DNA of 64,000 nt from positions 806,001-870,000 of the forward strand of contig OZ251229.1 of NCBI GenBank assembly GCA_965240325.2, written 5' to 3'. Shown piece after piece: positions 42,879-53,335 of this stretch (positions are counted from its first letter, which is position 1; each line of letters begins with the position of its first letter). This stretch comes from Rebecca billardiae RCC1528. Lineage: Eukaryota > Haptophyta. The notes under the pieces are model-generated. The model saw only the letters and a list, made by a program, of their open reading frames with translations. It was not told the origin of the DNA and searched no databases. A program made the translations under genes and the position numbers.

Positions 42879-44546
42879 TTACAGCTCGTCCTTGTGGTGC
42901 TCCGGGTGGACCGGCAGGCGGTTCCACGGCGCAAACGTGAGCCAGTGCAGGGCTGAGAGCCGCGCAATCTCGGCATCCTCCAGCTGCCACGAGAAGACGT
43001 CCGCGTTCTCGACAATGTGCTCGTGCTTCTCGGAGCGGGTGAGCACCGACACGCCGCTCTGCAACGCCCATTTGATCAGGACCTGCGCCGGCGAGCGGCC
43101 GTGCGCCGAGGCGATGTCGATCACGTGCAAGTCGTCCAGGGGGCTGGCAAGCGCAGGCCACGCGTTGATGGTGCAGTAGCCGGTGAGCTTGATCTCACGC
43201 GCGTCCAGCTCGGCAAGGACGTCATCACCGGCGTAGTTGAAGGATGAGCCCGGCCGGTACACCGAGAACTTGTTCTGCACCACAGCCGGCATCTGCACCG
43301 CGTAGGCGAGCAGCGCATCGATGTCGCGCGGCATGAAGTTGCTCACGCCGAGGGCGCGGATCTTGCCCTCGGCCTGCGCCTGCTCGAGCGCGCCCCACGT
43401 CTGCTGCATGCGCACCGGGTCGGGGTGGGCGCCGTGCAGCATGTACAGGTCGATGTACGTCGTGTTGAGCCGGCGCATCGACCCCTCCAGCGCCGCGACC
43501 GCCTCCGCCCCGCCGAACGACGACTGGTGTGACAGCTTGGTCGCCAGGAACACCTGCTCACGCGGCACGCCCGAATCGCGGAGCGCGGCCGCGACCTGCT
43601 CCTCGTTGGCGTAGTTCTCGGAGGTGTCGATGTGGCGGTAGCCGAGCTCGAGCGCCTGCTTGACGGCGCCGTAGCACGCCGTACCCGTCAGCGTCCACGT
43701 GCCAAAGCCGAGCGCGGGCATGTGCACGCCGTTCGAGAGCTCCAGCGTTGCGGTCGCAGCATCGACCGCGACGGGCGGCTGCGATGGAGGCTGGCGTGGC
43801 GGGGGCAGGCTCGGCGGGCCCCGTGGAGGCGAGCTGGGTGGCGAGGGCGGAGGAGGAGGCTGGCCCGGCGGTGGACTGGGCGGCGGGCTCGGTGGCGGGC
43901 TGGGCGGGGCGCCTGGAGGCACGGGCGGCGTCGACGGCGGCGCATCACCTGGCGGCGGCGGGCTCGGCGGTGGTGGGCTGGGCGGCGGCGGGCTGGGAGG
44001 CGGCGGGCTCGGTGGTGGCGGTGATTGAGGAGGCGTCGGCGGGGACGGCGGCGCACTGGGTGGCGGTGCGACGATCGCCACCACTGCCGCATCGGCGTTG
44101 TCGGCCATGCCCGGGAGGAGATCCATCAGGTTGGGCGGCGCCGTGAGGAGCACGGCTTCTGACGAGTCGAGCGTGGCGTCCAGGTCCTGCTTGGCGAGTG
44201 CGCGTGCGAGCTTGGCGTTGCGGACGGCGAGCAGCGCGGCCTCTGCAAAGTTCTGGTTGTCCTGCGCCGACGAGGTGCACGCGTTGCACGCAGCGCGGCA
44301 CGCGCTGTTCATGAAGACCGGGTTGTTTGTGCACTCGCCCATGGCGGCCCACGACGCACAGTCTGTGTACGTGTCCATGCAGAAATTTGTCACGTGCTGG
44401 CGCAGCTTGGAGGCCGCCGCTTGCGCGGCGCGTGCGGCGTCCCATGCCGGTACGTGCTCGAGAAGGGCCGCCGGCGGCACGGAGGCGTTGACCAGGGCCA
44501 GCACGGCGGCGAGGACGCCAAGCGCGCGACGGGCGGTGGCCGCCAT
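42879..44546 (-). CDS. ER-resident aldo-keto reductase with ShKT and proline-rich domains
   Basis: Single exon, 555 aa. The start at 44546 gives a signal peptide (MAATARRALGVLAAVLALVNAS). Residues 56-90 are a ShKT domain with six cysteines at 56, 63, 72, 83, 87 and 90 and the core WAAMGECTNNPVFM. In other proteins this module often decorates secreted enzymes; nothing here points to a toxin. Residues about 160-255 are an SPPPP extensin-like tract. Residues about 265-545 are an aldo-keto reductase with GFGTW, HIDTSENYANEEQ (Asp and Tyr), LATKLS (Lys) and LYMLHGAHPD (His), i.e. the complete D-Y-K-H tetrad, plus VLTRSEKHEHI in the NADPH-binding region. The chain ends in KDEL, an ER-retrieval signal. 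The whole therefore reads as a luminal NADPH-dependent reductase; substrate unknown. Confidence 0.9.
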   Translation of the reverse strand: MAATARRALGVLAAVLALVNASVPPAALLEHVPAWDAARAAQAAASKLRQHVTNFCMDTYTDCASWAAMGECTNNPVFMNSACRAACNACTSSAQDNQNFAEAALLAVRNAKLARALAKQDLDATLDSSEAVLLTAPPNLMDLLPGMADNADAAVVAIVAPPPSAPPSPPTPPQSPPPPSPPPPSPPPPSPPPPSPPPPGDAPPSTPPVPPGAPPSPPPSPPPSPPPGQPPPPPSPPSSPPRGPPSLPPPRQPPSQPPVAVDAATATLELSNGVHMPALGFGTWTLTGTACYGAVKQALELGYRHIDTSENYANEEQVAAALRDSGVPREQVFLATKLSHQSSFGGAEAVAALEGSMRRLNTTYIDLYMLHGAHPDPVRMQQTWGALEQAQAEGKIRALGVSNFMPRDIDALLAYAVQMPAVVQNKFSVYRPGSSFNYAGDDVLAELDAREIKLTGYCTINAWPALASPLDDLHVIDIASAHGRSPAQVLIKWALQSGVSVLTRSEKHEHIVENADVFSWQLEDAEIARLSALHWLTFAPWNRLPVHPEHHKDEL

Positions 44547-44655
44547 TTTTTCCCACCTATTTACCCCCATTGTCATATTGATGCGCGTCTCCAACTCGTC
44601 ACTGCGTGCTGCTGAACAGAATGAACAACTTTCCGGATTGTATGATGGGGGGGAC

Positions 44656-45264
44656 TATGGAGCGCTCGTTGGAACTTGACGCCGGTTTGGCGCCCGCGCG
44701 GCGAGGGCGACGACGGGCGTACACGGGGCCCGCGGCGGCGGGAAGCGCGCGGGCGCGGCCGAGAACGGTACGGTCCGGACGCCTCTCGCCAGCCGCGGAC
44801 GCGCACCGCGCTCCCTTCTCGCACGCTGCTAACTTGATCCGGGTTGAACGGTGGTTTTGCTGCCGACCAGCTCAAGTTCCACGGCTGGTCAAGGTTCGGC
44901 TTGCGACCTCGCCGCTGGTGCTTGCAAGAAGGTACACGAGTTGGTCGAACTCCCACGCACCCGCTCTGCGCTCGTCGACGCCCTCTGAAGGTGACTCGGG
45001 GTGCATGCCGGGCAGTGGAATGCAGTGGTTCGGCGTTGCCTCTCAGTCGTCCAGCGCGTAGGCCATGTAGCGCGGGTGTGGTGCGCGCATGGCCCGGTAA
45101 TTCGGTCGCGGCATGTCTGTCTGGGCTGCCCAAGGCCTGCCGCACCGCAAAGCGAGCGCTCAGGAGCGTGTGCCGACCGTGCCAGCCCCGCCGAGATGGG
45201 GCACTTCGCTGGGAAATGCGGTGTCAAGTTCCACCCCCGCTCAAGTTCCAACGAGCGCTCCATA
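44656..45264. mobile_element. MITE-like element with perfect TIRs and TA flanks
   Basis: The 22-bp sequence TGGAGCGCTCGTTGGAACTTGA at 44658-44679 recurs as its exact inverse at 45241-45262. Both ends are bounded by TA (44656-44657 and 45263-45264), as expected for Tc1/mariner-type insertion. The interior (about 560 bp) has no convincing gene. The motif TCAAGTTCCA also occurs internally at about 44870 and 45228. Confidence 0.6.
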
Positions 45265-45557
45265 CGTACAATAGAGCACGGCCCTTGAATAGAGGAGGGT
45301 GGACCGTGGATCGGTGACTGTTCGTCAGACCAAGTGTGTTAGTGAAGCTGGCCGCCGCCGCCGACGTCAACGGCGACGGTGCACTGATCTATTTACTACG
45401 ACATGGCACATCATAGCACGTGACGCAGTAGCTGCAAGCTCGCGGAAGTTGACCGTCCGCCGTGCCATGAGCATCGGGCTGCCCGGGGCTGAACCAAAGT
45501 TGGCAGTCGCATCTTATCGTTGCTGACATCAGTTCCGCAAGGGTTCGCACGGCCGCG
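45265..45557. other. Intergenic
   Basis: Between the MITE and the 3' end of the next minus-strand gene. No feature seen. Confidence 0.5.
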
Positions 45558-46276
45558 CTAGAACGCGCCCCGGTCGCCGCCAGCGTTTGTGTGGTTCAGG
45601 CCCCACTTGTCGCCGTGGGTGAAGCTGATCTTCTCGTTGCGCTCGTTGTTGGCAGTGTAGTCCCAATTGGGAGTCTCGGAGGTATGCCACTGCTCGCGCA
45701 GCTCGTTCTCGTCGAAGCGATCTCCCTTGCCATCGCGCTTATCCTTCCTGCAGGCGCAGGGGCGCGGCAGGCGGACAGTAAGTGGAAGGGCTGCTGGGCG
45801 CGTGCGCATGCGGGATGGCGCGCTCACCAAGGCATGGCATCTCTCATCTCGACGACGCTGTATTGCCTGAACGAGTGCAGCTGCGTCGTCTCGAAGTACC
45901 GGGGCACCTCTGCCGACGCGCGGGCGGGCGGCGGGATGGCCGGGCGGCGGCGAGTCGCAGACGAGCCGCCCGTCGAGGCCAGCCTCGACTTGGTGGACTT
46001 GGCCGGCGGGGATTTGGCGAACTCCGCCTGCGTCTTTTTTATGTGCTCCGCATACTCTTTAGTGTCCACGTGGCCGGTCGCGTCCTGGTCCTCAGCCCCC
46101 ATCATCACCGAGACGTTGGCTGCGTTCGCAGATGCCTGGAGTTCGGCGAGCTTGTCCATGCGCTCAGACGAGAACTTGTCAGCGGGCTTCGCGATGTTCG
46201 CCTTCGGCGCCGTGCGTCGCGCGCCGGTCTTTGCGAACGGGCCCGGCGAGGTGCTATGCGCTGGAGACGACGGCAT
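45558..46276 (-). CDS. Small conserved-looking protein, function unknown
   Basis: Two exons, 46276-45828 and 45747-45558 (212 aa), with a short 80-bp intron at 45827-45748 (GTGAGC...CTGCAG). The join gives VEMRDAMPWKDKRDGKGDR in a continuous frame. The N-terminal half is basic and Ala/Ser/Pro-rich with a helical AEDQDATGHVDTKEYAEHIK segment. The C-terminal half has an ordered look with aromatic motifs (VPRYFETTQLHSFRQYSVVE, TSETPNWDYTANNERN, SFTHGDKWGLNHTN). The tone is that of small microtubule-associated or axonemal proteins, but I cannot name a family. A non-ATG frame extends upstream; the first ATG was chosen. Confidence 0.62.
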
Positions 46277-46413
46277 GATGTTTCGCCCACCGCCCTCGCG
46301 CCCTTGCTCGACGGGCTTGCGAAGAAGGCGTGCGTGGGCGCGCTTGACGGGCGGGCGGCTTCGGCCGATCAATCGGGTCGAGTAACGACTTTTTCCTACG
46401 AACCAGCATCATA

Positions 46414-46530
46414 CCCCCATACAGTTTACTAAGATAAGAGACGCACACAGCTCACAGGCAGGCGAGATTACATCGACATCGTACAGTTTACTAAGAATAA
46501 GAGACGCACACAGCTCAGGCAGGCGAGATT
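46414..46530 (+). repeat. Dispersed ~50-bp repeat, two direct copies
   Basis: Copies at about 46414-46469 and 46482-46530 share CAGTTTACTAAG(A)ATAAGAG, ACGCACACAGCTCA and GGCAGGCGAGATT. The leading ACCCCCATACAGTTT of the first copy also occurs at 13002-13016. This is the third locus of the family. It lies upstream of the small-protein gene and downstream of the RCC1 gene. Confidence 0.88.
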
Positions 46531-46674
46531 GCAATTTTATTCTCCCGAGGACGAACCGCTGGGCGATGGCGGCGATCGAACCCCGATGCTTGTACCGTAC
46601 TACGTACTACTAGCTACGTACAGGCAAGGGCGCAAGGCCCACTGCCGGTAGCACTCTCGAGTTCAGTATGAGGC

Positions 46675-48342
46675 TCAGGGCTGCAGCCTCCCTGGCGGCT
46701 CGTTCGTGGTGCTCACGGCATCCACCTGGTGGGCTGGCACGGCGATTGCCGCCATGTGATTGCGTGCGCAGGCTATCTGCAGCACCCGCCAGCCGCGCAG
46801 CGACGGCCCAGCCGGCCAGTACGCTGGGCGCGCCACCCCAACGCGGTGCGGCCCCATGAGGTAGCACTTCATCGCGTCCACGCGCGGCGGCTTGCCCTCG
46901 CCGGCGGCGTTCAGAAAGCGCTCCACGCCGCACCGGCCGTCATTCGAGCCGCAGCCCCATGCCCACGCCCGGCCCTCGACATCCACCGCGGCGGCGTGGA
47001 TGTGCCCGCACGCGATGCCGATGAACGGCCCAGCGCTGGAGTAGGGCGGTGGCCAGCACGCAAAGGGCGACATGGGCGGGCACGACGAGCCATTGCGTAG
47101 CGAGTCACCGACTCGGTAGGGAGTGAGCTCGTCCCATGGTCGGCCGAACGCGCCGTCCTTGTCACCGAGGTTGGCAAGCACGCCCTTGTGGCACGTGCCC
47201 CACGTGTAAAGTTCGCCATTGTCGGAGAGCGCCATTGTGTGCGGTCCCTCGGCCCCGCCCGCAGGCCCAGCCGCGCCCACGCTGTTGCGCCGCCTGGGTT
47301 GGGTGGAGATCAGGCCGCCCTTGACCCCGGGTTGCCCTCGCGTGCACGCGACCGCAACGACGCATACGCCCTCGAGAGCAGCCCCGCCAACGCGGCACGG
47401 TGTGCTGCGCGGCGCGCGATCTCCGTGCCCCAGGTTGCCGTGGCCCCCGTACCCCCACGTCCAGCACCCACCGTCGCGCGTGCATGCCGCAGCGTAGAGG
47501 GAGCCGAGGGAGACGTGCACCACGTGCGCACCCAGAGCTTCCACGCACGCGGGCAGGAGACGCGTCGCGGGCGCAGAGGCGCCAAGGCCGAGCCGGCCGT
47601 GCGTATTCGCGCCCCACGTGTACAGCTGGCCGCTTGGGCGGTCGTGCAGGGGTTGACTCTCGGCCCCTCCGAGCTGCTCGCGCTCGAGCACGATGGCTGC
47701 CGAGTAGCCATGCTCCGCGTCGACGAAAAAGGCTCCAGTCAGGAGGCCACGCCCATCGGGCGCGAGGACGGGGGCTGGGGTGCTAAGCTCAGCTCCTGGC
47801 TTGCCTTGGCCGACCGCACCGCGACCGAGAGCGCCGTGTGCGTGCGCCCCCCAGCTGAAGACGTGCCCGTATATGCGCGTGCAGGCGATGGCATGGTCGC
47901 CGCCGCATGCCACCAGCTGCACTTGCTCGCCTCGACGAGCGAGCGCTGTCACGAGCAACGGTCGGTTGATCATGCGACCCACTACCGCTGGCCCGTGCCC
48001 GAGCCGGCCGTGAATGTCTTGTCCCCACGTGAAGAGCTCACCACTGGCCGCCACAGCCGCGGTGAATCCCTGGTGTGCGCCGCCGCACGACACGTGCACG
48101 ACCTGCTGCGGGAGCGCCCGCACGGGATGGGGGAGCGCGCAGTTCTCACTACCAGGGTAGCGAAGCCCATGGCCAAGCTGGCCCTTCGAGCCGCGTCCCC
48201 AGGTGAAGAGAATGCCGCCCGCGTCGTCCGACATCGAGCGTGCCCGCCCAGGGGCCGCGGCCGTGCGCAGCGGACTAGTCCGCCTTCCGCCTGCCGTTTG
48301 CGGAGTGTCCGGCTGCAGGCGGACGAATTCCGGACGGAACAT
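46675..48342 (-). CDS. RCC1-repeat (beta-propeller) protein
   Basis: Single exon, 555 aa from the first ATG (48342); the ATG at 48234 (519 aa) is also possible, as the propeller starts right after it. RCC1 repeats with the signature LFTWGxGxxGQLGHG are visible about seven times (GILFTWGRGSKGQLGHG, GELFTWGQDIHGRLGHG, HVFSWGAHAHGALGRG, QLYTWGANTHGRLGLG, CWTWGYGGHGNLGHG, ELYTWGTCHKGVL, AWAWGCGSNDGRCG), interleaved with VSCGGAH/VACGGDH-type segments. Such propellers act as guanine-exchange factors or as protein-binding modules; with no other domain the specific role is unclear. The fifth-sixth blade junction has an insertion. Head to head with the myosin gene. Confidence 0.87.
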   Translation of the reverse strand: MFRPEFVRLQPDTPQTAGGRRTSPLRTAAAPGRARSMSDDAGGILFTWGRGSKGQLGHGLRYPGSENCALPHPVRALPQQVVHVSCGGAHQGFTAAVAASGELFTWGQDIHGRLGHGPAVVGRMINRPLLVTALARRGEQVQLVACGGDHAIACTRIYGHVFSWGAHAHGALGRGAVGQGKPGAELSTPAPVLAPDGRGLLTGAFFVDAEHGYSAAIVLEREQLGGAESQPLHDRPSGQLYTWGANTHGRLGLGASAPATRLLPACVEALGAHVVHVSLGSLYAAACTRDGGCWTWGYGGHGNLGHGDRAPRSTPCRVGGAALEGVCVVAVACTRGQPGVKGGLISTQPRRRNSVGAAGPAGGAEGPHTMALSDNGELYTWGTCHKGVLANLGDKDGAFGRPWDELTPYRVGDSLRNGSSCPPMSPFACWPPPYSSAGPFIGIACGHIHAAAVDVEGRAWAWGCGSNDGRCGVERFLNAAGEGKPPRVDAMKCYLMGPHRVGVARPAYWPAGPSLRGWRVLQIACARNHMAAIAVPAHQVDAVSTTNEPPGRLQP

Positions 48343-48482
48343 TCCTGCGTGCGAGTCACCATCACCAGATTTTCGCACAAACGGCCTCCGCAGCGGCTTT
48401 GCCTTCGCCGAACGACTGGCAACGCGAGGCGGAGGCTTGCGAGCGCCGAGCGGAGGCTGGTCCGTATTTGAGCGGGCTCGCC
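48343..48482. promoter_or_regulatory. Bidirectional promoter interval (RCC1 / myosin)
   Basis: Only 140 bp separate the divergent ATGs (248 bp if RCC1 starts at 48234). Confidence 0.35.
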
Positions 48483-51400
48483 ATGCTGAACGCCAAGCCC
48501 GCGGCGTCCAAGAAGCCGAAGAAGGTGCGGGGGGGGGGGGCGGGCAGGGGCAGGAGGGCGCGCCGGCCAGCCCGGCAGGTGCGCCTTAGGACCTGCCTGC
48601 GGCGCGGCTGGGCGGCGCGCGGGCGCATGGGCAGCGCACATGCGCGGCGCGCTGACCGGCGCGCGCCGGGATCGAATCCGCGCGCAGGATGCGGCGCCGC
48701 CAGACGTGTTCTGGTTCCCGCACGAGCAGGAGGGGTACATCCTGGGCGACGTGCTCGATAAGATTGCGTACGGCGACACGGCGCGCGTGAGGCTGCACCT
48801 GCCCGATGGCGACACGCGCATCGAGACGCTCGCGATGGCGACCGGCCGTCCGGTCAACCCGCCCAACCTCGACGGCGTCGGCGACAACACGCAGCTGATG
48901 CACCTGCACGAGCCGAGCCTGCTGCACAATATCCGGTACAGGTACGACAAGGACCTCATCTACACGTACACGGGCTACATCCTCATCGCCGTCAACCCGT
49001 ACAAGCAGCTGCACTGCTTCACGGACGCTGACATGGCCGAGTACATCGGCAAGTCGATCGGCGTGCGCCCGCCGCACCTGTACGCGATCGCCGACCGCGC
49101 GTACCGCTCGATGAAGGTGGACGGCTGCAGCCAGTCCGTCATCATCTCGGGCGAGTCCGGCGCGGGCAAGACCGAGTCCTCCAAGATCGTCATGCGCTAC
49201 CTCGCGCTCGCCGGCGCGCCGCCCGCCAACCGCGCGGGCAAGGACACTGACGAGCGCCGCGCGTCGGACACGCTCGCGTCGCTCTCGGAGAAGGTGCTCG
49301 GGTGCAACCCGATCCTCGAGGCGTTCGGCAACGCGAAGACCGTGATGAACAACAACTCCTCCCGCTTCGGCAAGTTCACGCGCATCCACTTTGACCGGCG
49401 CAACTGGCTGGTGGGCGCGGACATCGTCACCTACCTGCTCGAGCGCTCGCGCGTCGTGCTGCAGTCGCCCGGCGAGCGCAACTTCCACGTGTTCTACCAG
49501 GTGATGGCCGGGCTGAACGACATCGACCGGCAGGAGTTCTCGCTGGGCAAGAACCTCGAGGACTTCCAGTACGCGCCGCGCCGTGCGGCGCGCGCGTGCG
49601 CAGCGCGCGCGCGGATGCTGCGCCGCGCTGTGCGCCGCCGCGCGCGGCGCACCCGCGCGTGCGCGGCGCGGCGACGCGCTGGCAGAGGGCGTGCCAGGCG
49701 CGCGCGCGGCGGCCGTCCGCCTCGTGACGCCCCTCCTCGCGCGCCTGCCGCGCCGCGCGCCTGCCGCGCCGCGCGCAGCTACATGAGCCAGAGCGGCTGC
49801 ACCGTCGTGGACGACGTGGACGACCAGGACAAGTTCGTCGAGCTGGTCGCGTCGATGCGCACGTGCGCGATCGAGCCGGGGATGCAGAAGAACCTGTTCC
49901 GCTCGCTCGCGGCGCTGATGCACCTCGGCGCCATCCAGTTCCAGTCGAGCGCGAGCGAGGCGGAGGGCTGCGTGCTCGCGTCCGAGCGGCCGCTGCACGT
50001 CGCCGCCAAGCTGCTCGGCGTCTCCGAGTCGATCGCGCTCGAGGGGCTGACGCACCGCACGATGTCGTCGGGCGGGCGGCACTCGGAGACGTACCGGATC
50101 CCGCTCAAGCCGCAGGACGCGACGTACGCGCGCGACACGCTGTGCAAGTGGCTGTACGCGATGATGTTTGCGTGGCTCGTGCGGCAGATCAACGCGTGCC
50201 TGCTCACGCAGGCGCAGTCGCGCGCGACCATCTCGGTGCTCGACATCTTCGGGTTCGAGGTGTTCGACGTGAACTCGTTCGAGCAGCTGTGCATCAACTT
50301 CGCCAACGAGAAGCTGCAGGGCCACTTCAACTCGTGCATCTTCAAGCAGGAGCAGGAGATCTACATCCGAGAGGCGATCCGGTGGACGCCGATCGACGAG
50401 CCGGACAACGAGGAGTGCATCGCGATGCTCGAGGCGAAAACGGCGGGGTGCCCGGGGATCTTCCACATCCTGGACGAGCAGTGCCGGCTGGCGAAGGCGA
50501 CCGACCTGGCCTTCACGCGCAAGGTGTACGAGGTGCACTCGGCGAACAAGGCGCTGCAGCGCCCGCGGCACGGCGGCAGGCGGCAGGGCACGGGCCTGAC
50601 GGTCGACGAGGCCTTTGTCGTGCGCCACTACGCGGGCGAGGTGTGCTACTTCACGCACACGTTCCTGGACAAGAACAACAACGTGCTGCACGCGGACCTC
50701 GAGGCGGTGGTGCAGGCGTCGACCGACCCGTTCCTGCAGGAGGTGCTCGCGGGCGCGCCCAAGCCGCCCGGGCCGGCGCCGGTGCCGGGCTCGACCGCGG
50801 CGCACGAGGCGGAGGAGCAGGAGCTGACGCGCCGCAACGGCGTCGTGCGCGGGCCGGCGGCGCTGGCGATCTCGCGCTTCTCGTCGGTGTCGGGCCAGTT
50901 CGTCAAGCAGCTGGGCGAGCTGATCGCGATGCTGCACAAGACCAACTCGCACTTCGTGCGCTGCATCAACCCGAACGCGCAGAAGCGCGCCGGCCTCTTC
51001 CACGGCGGGCGCGTGCTGTCGCAGCTGCGCTGCTCGGGCATGATCGAGGCGCTGCGGCTGATGCACGCGGGGTTCCCGACGCGCTGCCCGTACGACGACC
51101 TGTACGACCGGTACAAGGAGATGATGCCCAAGTCGATCGCCGCGCTCGACTCGCCCTCCTTCTGCGAGGTGCTGCTGATGGCGCTCGGGCTGGACAAGTC
51201 CGACTACCAGCTCGGCATCACCAAGGTGTTCTTCAGGGCGGGCAAGCTCGCCTTCCTCGACGAGCTGCGCTCGTCGGAGTACGAGGAGCTCGCGCCGGAC
51301 ATCGTGAACAAGGTGCGCATCTGGCTCATCCGCAAGCGCTTCCGCCGGCACACCATCGCCGTCGTCGCCTTCCTCCGCATCTGCCGGCTGCTGCGCGAGC

Positions 51401-53335
51401 TGCGCGCGCGCACGCGCGTGCACAAGCTCTTCTGCGTCGCCACGCTGCTCGCGGCGCGCCCCAAGCTCTCGGTGAAGCGCGCGCGGCAGCTGCGCGGGCG
51501 GAACGCGGCGACGCGGATCCAGGCGTCGGCGCGCAGGCAGATCGTCGTCGCGCGGCAGCACCGCATGTTCTGGGCCACCTTCCTCCTGCAGCGCACCGGC
51601 CGCGGGCTGATTGCGCGCTCGGAGACGCGCGACGCGCTCGCGGCGCTGCGCAAGGCGCGCGCCGAGGCGGAGGCCGCGGCGAAGAGCGCGGCGGACGAGG
51701 CGCGGCGCGAGGCGGAGCGCGCGGAGATGGAGCGGGTGCGCGCGCTCGCCAACGCCGCGCGCGCCGAGCGCATGGAGGCGGCCAAGGCGGTCGCCTCGCG
51801 GTTCAACGACGCGAGCCGGTACCAATCGCGCTCGCGGCCGACGCACGCCGCCTTGGCCGCGCCCTTTGCCGGCTCGGGGATCGCCGCGTCGCTCGCGGCG
51901 GCCGGCCCGGCGATGCGCGCGGAGGACGGGACGGAGCTGGTGGGCGTGCCGCCGGGCGTGCTCGCCGCGCACGAGGAGCGGATCAGCGCGCTCGAGAAGC
52001 AGCTCGCCGCCGTGCTCGAGGCGCTGGACACGGAGCGCGCGCGCACGAGCGCGCTCGAGCGCAAGCTCGACGCGCTGCCGCTCGACAGCGCGCCCGCGGA
52101 CTCGGCGTCGGTGCTGAAGGACCGGAGCGGGCTGAAGGACGAGCTGGAGCAGGTGGCGCAGCAAACGTTCGAGCGGCTCGTCGAGCAGCGCGGCGCTGAG
52201 CGCCGCGCGTCCACCGCGTCGCGCCGTCAGTCGGCGGTGGGCGCAGTCGGCGGCAAGGGCACCTGGTCGGTCGGGCTGCTCGACTTGCTGGGGATGGGGC
52301 GCGAGGGCGTGGAGGCGCAGGGCGTGCGCTCGGAGTCGCGACGCGGCTCGGTGAGCAGCGCGGCCGGCGCGGCCGGGCGCAACGGCACGCCCGTCATCCC
52401 GCCGCCGAGCGACGCGCTCTCGGGGCTGCAGGGCGCCGCGCGCGCGATCGAGGGGCACTTTCACGACGGCGTGCGCACGACCGGCAAGCTGCCCGCCGAG
52501 CTGGGCGACGACACGCACAACAAGGAGATCGCGGTCCTCGTGCGCGGGCAGCTGTGCACCGCGCTCTCGCGCGTGATGCTGCACGGATTCAAGTCGTTCA
52601 AGCTGATCGGCCGGTACCACATCTGGGACTTTGTGCAGGCGGCAGCGGACGCCGTGCGCGCCGCGCGCGCACCGCGCGCGCGGCCAGAGCGCGCGCCGCG
52701 CCGGTCGGGCGGGCGGAGGGCAGAGCACGCCCGAGCGCGCCGGCTCACGCGACGCGCGCGCGTGCAACCTCGCGGCGCAGGTGCACGAGAGACACGCGGC
52801 GTCCGCGTCCTCGCAGTACACCGAGGCGGAGCAGTCGCTCACCAAGGCGGTGGTGCAGGCACGCGCTCGCGCGCCGTCCGCGCAGCCGCTCGAGCGGCCG
52901 GTCGCGCGGCGGCAGCCTGCCGCGAGCGGAGCGCGCCCTCACCCCGGCGCGCGCCCAACGATGCCCCGCGCCCACCAGGTGAATGATCACGAGGGCATGG
53001 CGAACAACCCCAACATCAAGTTCCGCTCGTTCGTGTGCCAGGGCCTCAACGACCGCCTGCTGCACGGCTGGGTGCAGGTGCTCACCGCGGACGAGCAGAC
53101 GATGGTCAAATTCTATGAGACGTGGGCGTACGTGCGCGCCTCGGAGGTGAGGCGCACGCGCGCGCACGCGCGCGCGCTGACGCGCGGCGCGCCAGCTGGA
53201 TGCTCACGTGATATGCGCGCGCGCTGCCCCTTTCCGCAGGGCGCGCTGAACATGGTGATGAGCACGCTCGAGCCGCTCAAGGGGATGCCCTTCAGGCTCT
53301 CCCTCGACTACGAGATCACGCGGTGGGACCTCTGA
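48483..53335 (+). CDS. Unconventional myosin with C-terminal RUN domain
   Basis: Actin-based motor. Proposed exons: 48483-48524, 48688-49574, 49779-52653, 52781-52852, 52979-53146 and 53240-53335 (1379 aa). The tiny first exon encodes MLNAKPAASKKPKK. Motor domain: SH3-like FWFPHEQEGYILG, then TYTGYILIAVNPYK, P-loop GESGAGKTES near residue 168, switch I NNNSSRFGKF, switch II DIFGFEVFDVNSFEQLCIN, actin-binding region and converter. Degenerate IQ motifs (RNAATRIQASARRQIV), two coiled-coil segments and a disordered stretch follow. The C-terminal 170 residues match a RUN domain, a small-GTPase-linked module: LHGFKSFKLIGRYHIWDF, then SFVCQGLNDRLLHGWVQVL and FYETWAYVRASE. Exon 2/3 splicing is uncertain: no GT donor lies at the expected place, and a GC-AG intron (49575-49778) is assumed. 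The other introns have GT...AG ends. Confidence 0.9.

Noticed and set aside
46565-46600. GATCGAACCCC, which recalls a tRNA T-loop
   Set aside because: The flanking bases do not form a T-stem and no acceptor or anticodon arm is present; no convincing tRNA was found in the window.
48586-52845. 1419-codon open frame antisense to the myosin gene
   Set aside because: Composition-driven shadow; the plus strand shows all myosin motifs.
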